Of a stretch of 15,094 nt of DNA, positions 14,152-15,094 are shown in pieces (position 1 is the first letter of the stretch; every line of letters starts with the position of its first letter). Source of the DNA: DATAEE01 sp036257535 (GTDB taxonomy: Bacteria > Acidobacteriota > Vicinamibacteria > Vicinamibacterales > 2-12-FULL-66-21). The stretch lies in the NCBI GenBank assembly GCA_036257535.1, contig DATAFJ010000170.1, forward strand, positions 1 through 15,094. Reading direction: 5' to 3'. The notes beneath the pieces are model-generated. The model saw nothing but the letters and a program-made list of their open reading frames with translations, was not told the DNA's origin and did no database searches. The position numbers and the translations under genes are program-made.

Positions 14152-14766
14152 CGCAAGAGCCAAGAACAGATCGGCGTCTCGGACGATCAGAAGTCCGTCG
14201 CACTCCAGATCGAGTACTCACGCGCCTACAGCGGAGCCGAATTCGCTAACCGCCGACCAGCCGAAGATCCTTCGCGTCGATGCGATCATCGTCGGGTGGT
14301 GGCACTTGCTCGGCGCGACGAAGGACCTCAGCCTCACCGGCTATGACGTGCGACCGACGTTCCGGTGGACGGCCTCGCGTGTGATCGCATTCACGGACAG
14401 CTCACACCGGTGGCGGCGAGATCCCGCGGCTTGTGGCGATGCTCAAGGAGCGGGACAAGCGACTCAAAGCTGCTCGACGCGGCGACTGACTACGCGCGAG
14501 ACGCCCGACCGGTAGCGACTGCGGAAGGCTGGAACATCGCGCGCAGGACTGGCGGCGCGTGCTACGCGGAGGAGCATCCCCGACTCAGTCCGATCGTGCT
14601 GATGCAGCTGATGGGACCGTTGGAGGTGCATCACTCCGAGGAAGTGCCTCACTGGTTGGCCGAGCCGCGGCCGCAGGGACTACTGGTGGGGATGGTACAC
14701 GCGTTGGCGTCCCCAAGCACTCCGAGTTGGAACCAGATTGCTGCCTTTCTTACATCTATGCGGCAG
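14152..14766 (+). pseudogene. Eroded large serine recombinase (site-specific recombinase/resolvase family)
   Basis: Fragments in several frames resemble large serine recombinases. At 14152-14229 the frame reads RKSQEQIGVSDDQKSVALQIEYSRAY, the typical N-terminal segment after the catalytic serine region. It is joined directly to SGAEFANR (14230-14253), which in intact proteins comes about 15 residues later. Most of the centre is missing. Near 14410-14475 another frame gives TGGGEIPRLVAMLKERDKRLKAARRGD, and 14559-14700 gives AEEHPRLSPIVLMQLMGPLEV and PRPQGLLVGMVHALASP, C-terminal-like pieces. Stops and frame changes separate them, and the start is lost (TAA at 14146). It cannot make a functional enzyme. 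It shows that a mobile or integrative element once lay here. Family assignment rests on recalled patterns. Confidence 0.5.
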
Positions 14767-14796
14767 CTGCGTTATTCCGTTGATTTCGTTGCATGA

Positions 14797-15094
14797 TGAG
14801 CGCAGCGGAGCGCCTGTTCCTCGGCACGGTCCAAGTCCCATTCCCTATTGGAACCTCTGATATTGCTCGTTGATTTCGGTACTGCAAAACGGATGGGGAC
14901 AGCATATTGAGCCCAGTTAGGCGCCGATGGATTCTCCCTCACCAGGCCGCCGTCTCCTGCCCTGGCGGACGATGGGGCAGGCGGAGAACGCGCGTAACGG
15001 AATGTTGGACGGTTCTAAAGGCGGAGGACTTCTACACTCAGCTGCTTCGGGAGGATGCCGCCAAAGTCCGTCCAGGGGCCGCAGGGAGCGCGAT
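14797..15094. other. Right edge without a supported gene
   Basis: No reading frame here can be assigned. An 11-nt direct repeat, CGTTGATTTCG, occurs at 14778-14788 and again at 14868-14878, just after the recombinase remnant. Two + strand frames stay open to the window edge (one from an ATG near 14929, another containing KAEDFYTQLLREDAAK); either may be the start of a gene that continues outside. Confidence 0.4.

Noticed and set aside
14778..14878. Direct repeat CGTTGATTTCG as attachment-site pair
   Set aside because: Only 11 nt and 90 bp apart, too short and too close to flank an element; kept as a note only.

Overview
The window is high-GC bacterial chromosome. It fits a soil Acidobacteriota of the Vicinamibacteria type. 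Pointers are a PEP-CTERM sorted exoprotein, a REP-like repeat of the kind I associate with that group, an ECF sigma/zinc-finger anti-sigma pair and decayed serine recombinase DNA. The taxon is an inference from style; no marker gene is present.

Left part (1-4201, + strand): the last codons of a homoserine dehydrogenase gene run by 1- and 4-base overlaps into thrB and thrC, a threonine biosynthesis operon. After a 180-bp gap holding an inverted pair of 23-nt REP-like units comes a two-gene ABC-2 type exporter (ATPase plus permease, 4-base overlap).

Centre (4208-7774): a DUF5666-like lipoprotein gene (-) lies back to back with a + strand organomercurial-lyase (MerB-like) gene. That MerB-like gene is the main discovery candidate. 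An in-frame UGA sits exactly where MerB has its catalytic Cys159, the family sequence continues in the same frame after it, and a perfect 7-bp hairpin with a GGUC tetraloop follows at the spacing of the E. coli fdhF SECIS. I read it as one selenoprotein gene, 5256-5945, which a standard gene caller would split in two. Its stop codon overlaps that of a convergent anti-sigma factor gene. This belongs to a minus-strand series: YCII/DGPF protein, ECF sigma factor, membrane anti-sigma factor with a C-terminal CXXCH motif.

Right centre (7894-11906, - strand): a three-gene operon that I cannot assign to a known system. It has an 821-aa protein of unknown family with a segment resembling a membrane-inserting beta hairpin, then a 322-aa protein with the His...Cys layout of a caspase-like (clan CD) peptidase, then a 184-aa HEAT-like helical protein. 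It could be a protease-effector module, but this is inference.

Right end (11907-15094): a long non-coding stretch with inverted repeats and a 21-nt match to the 3' end of a tRNA including CCA, a frameshifted PEP-CTERM protein gene, a secreted endonuclease/exonuclease/phosphatase-fold protein, and the eroded remains of a large serine recombinase. This end looks like a decayed integration region.
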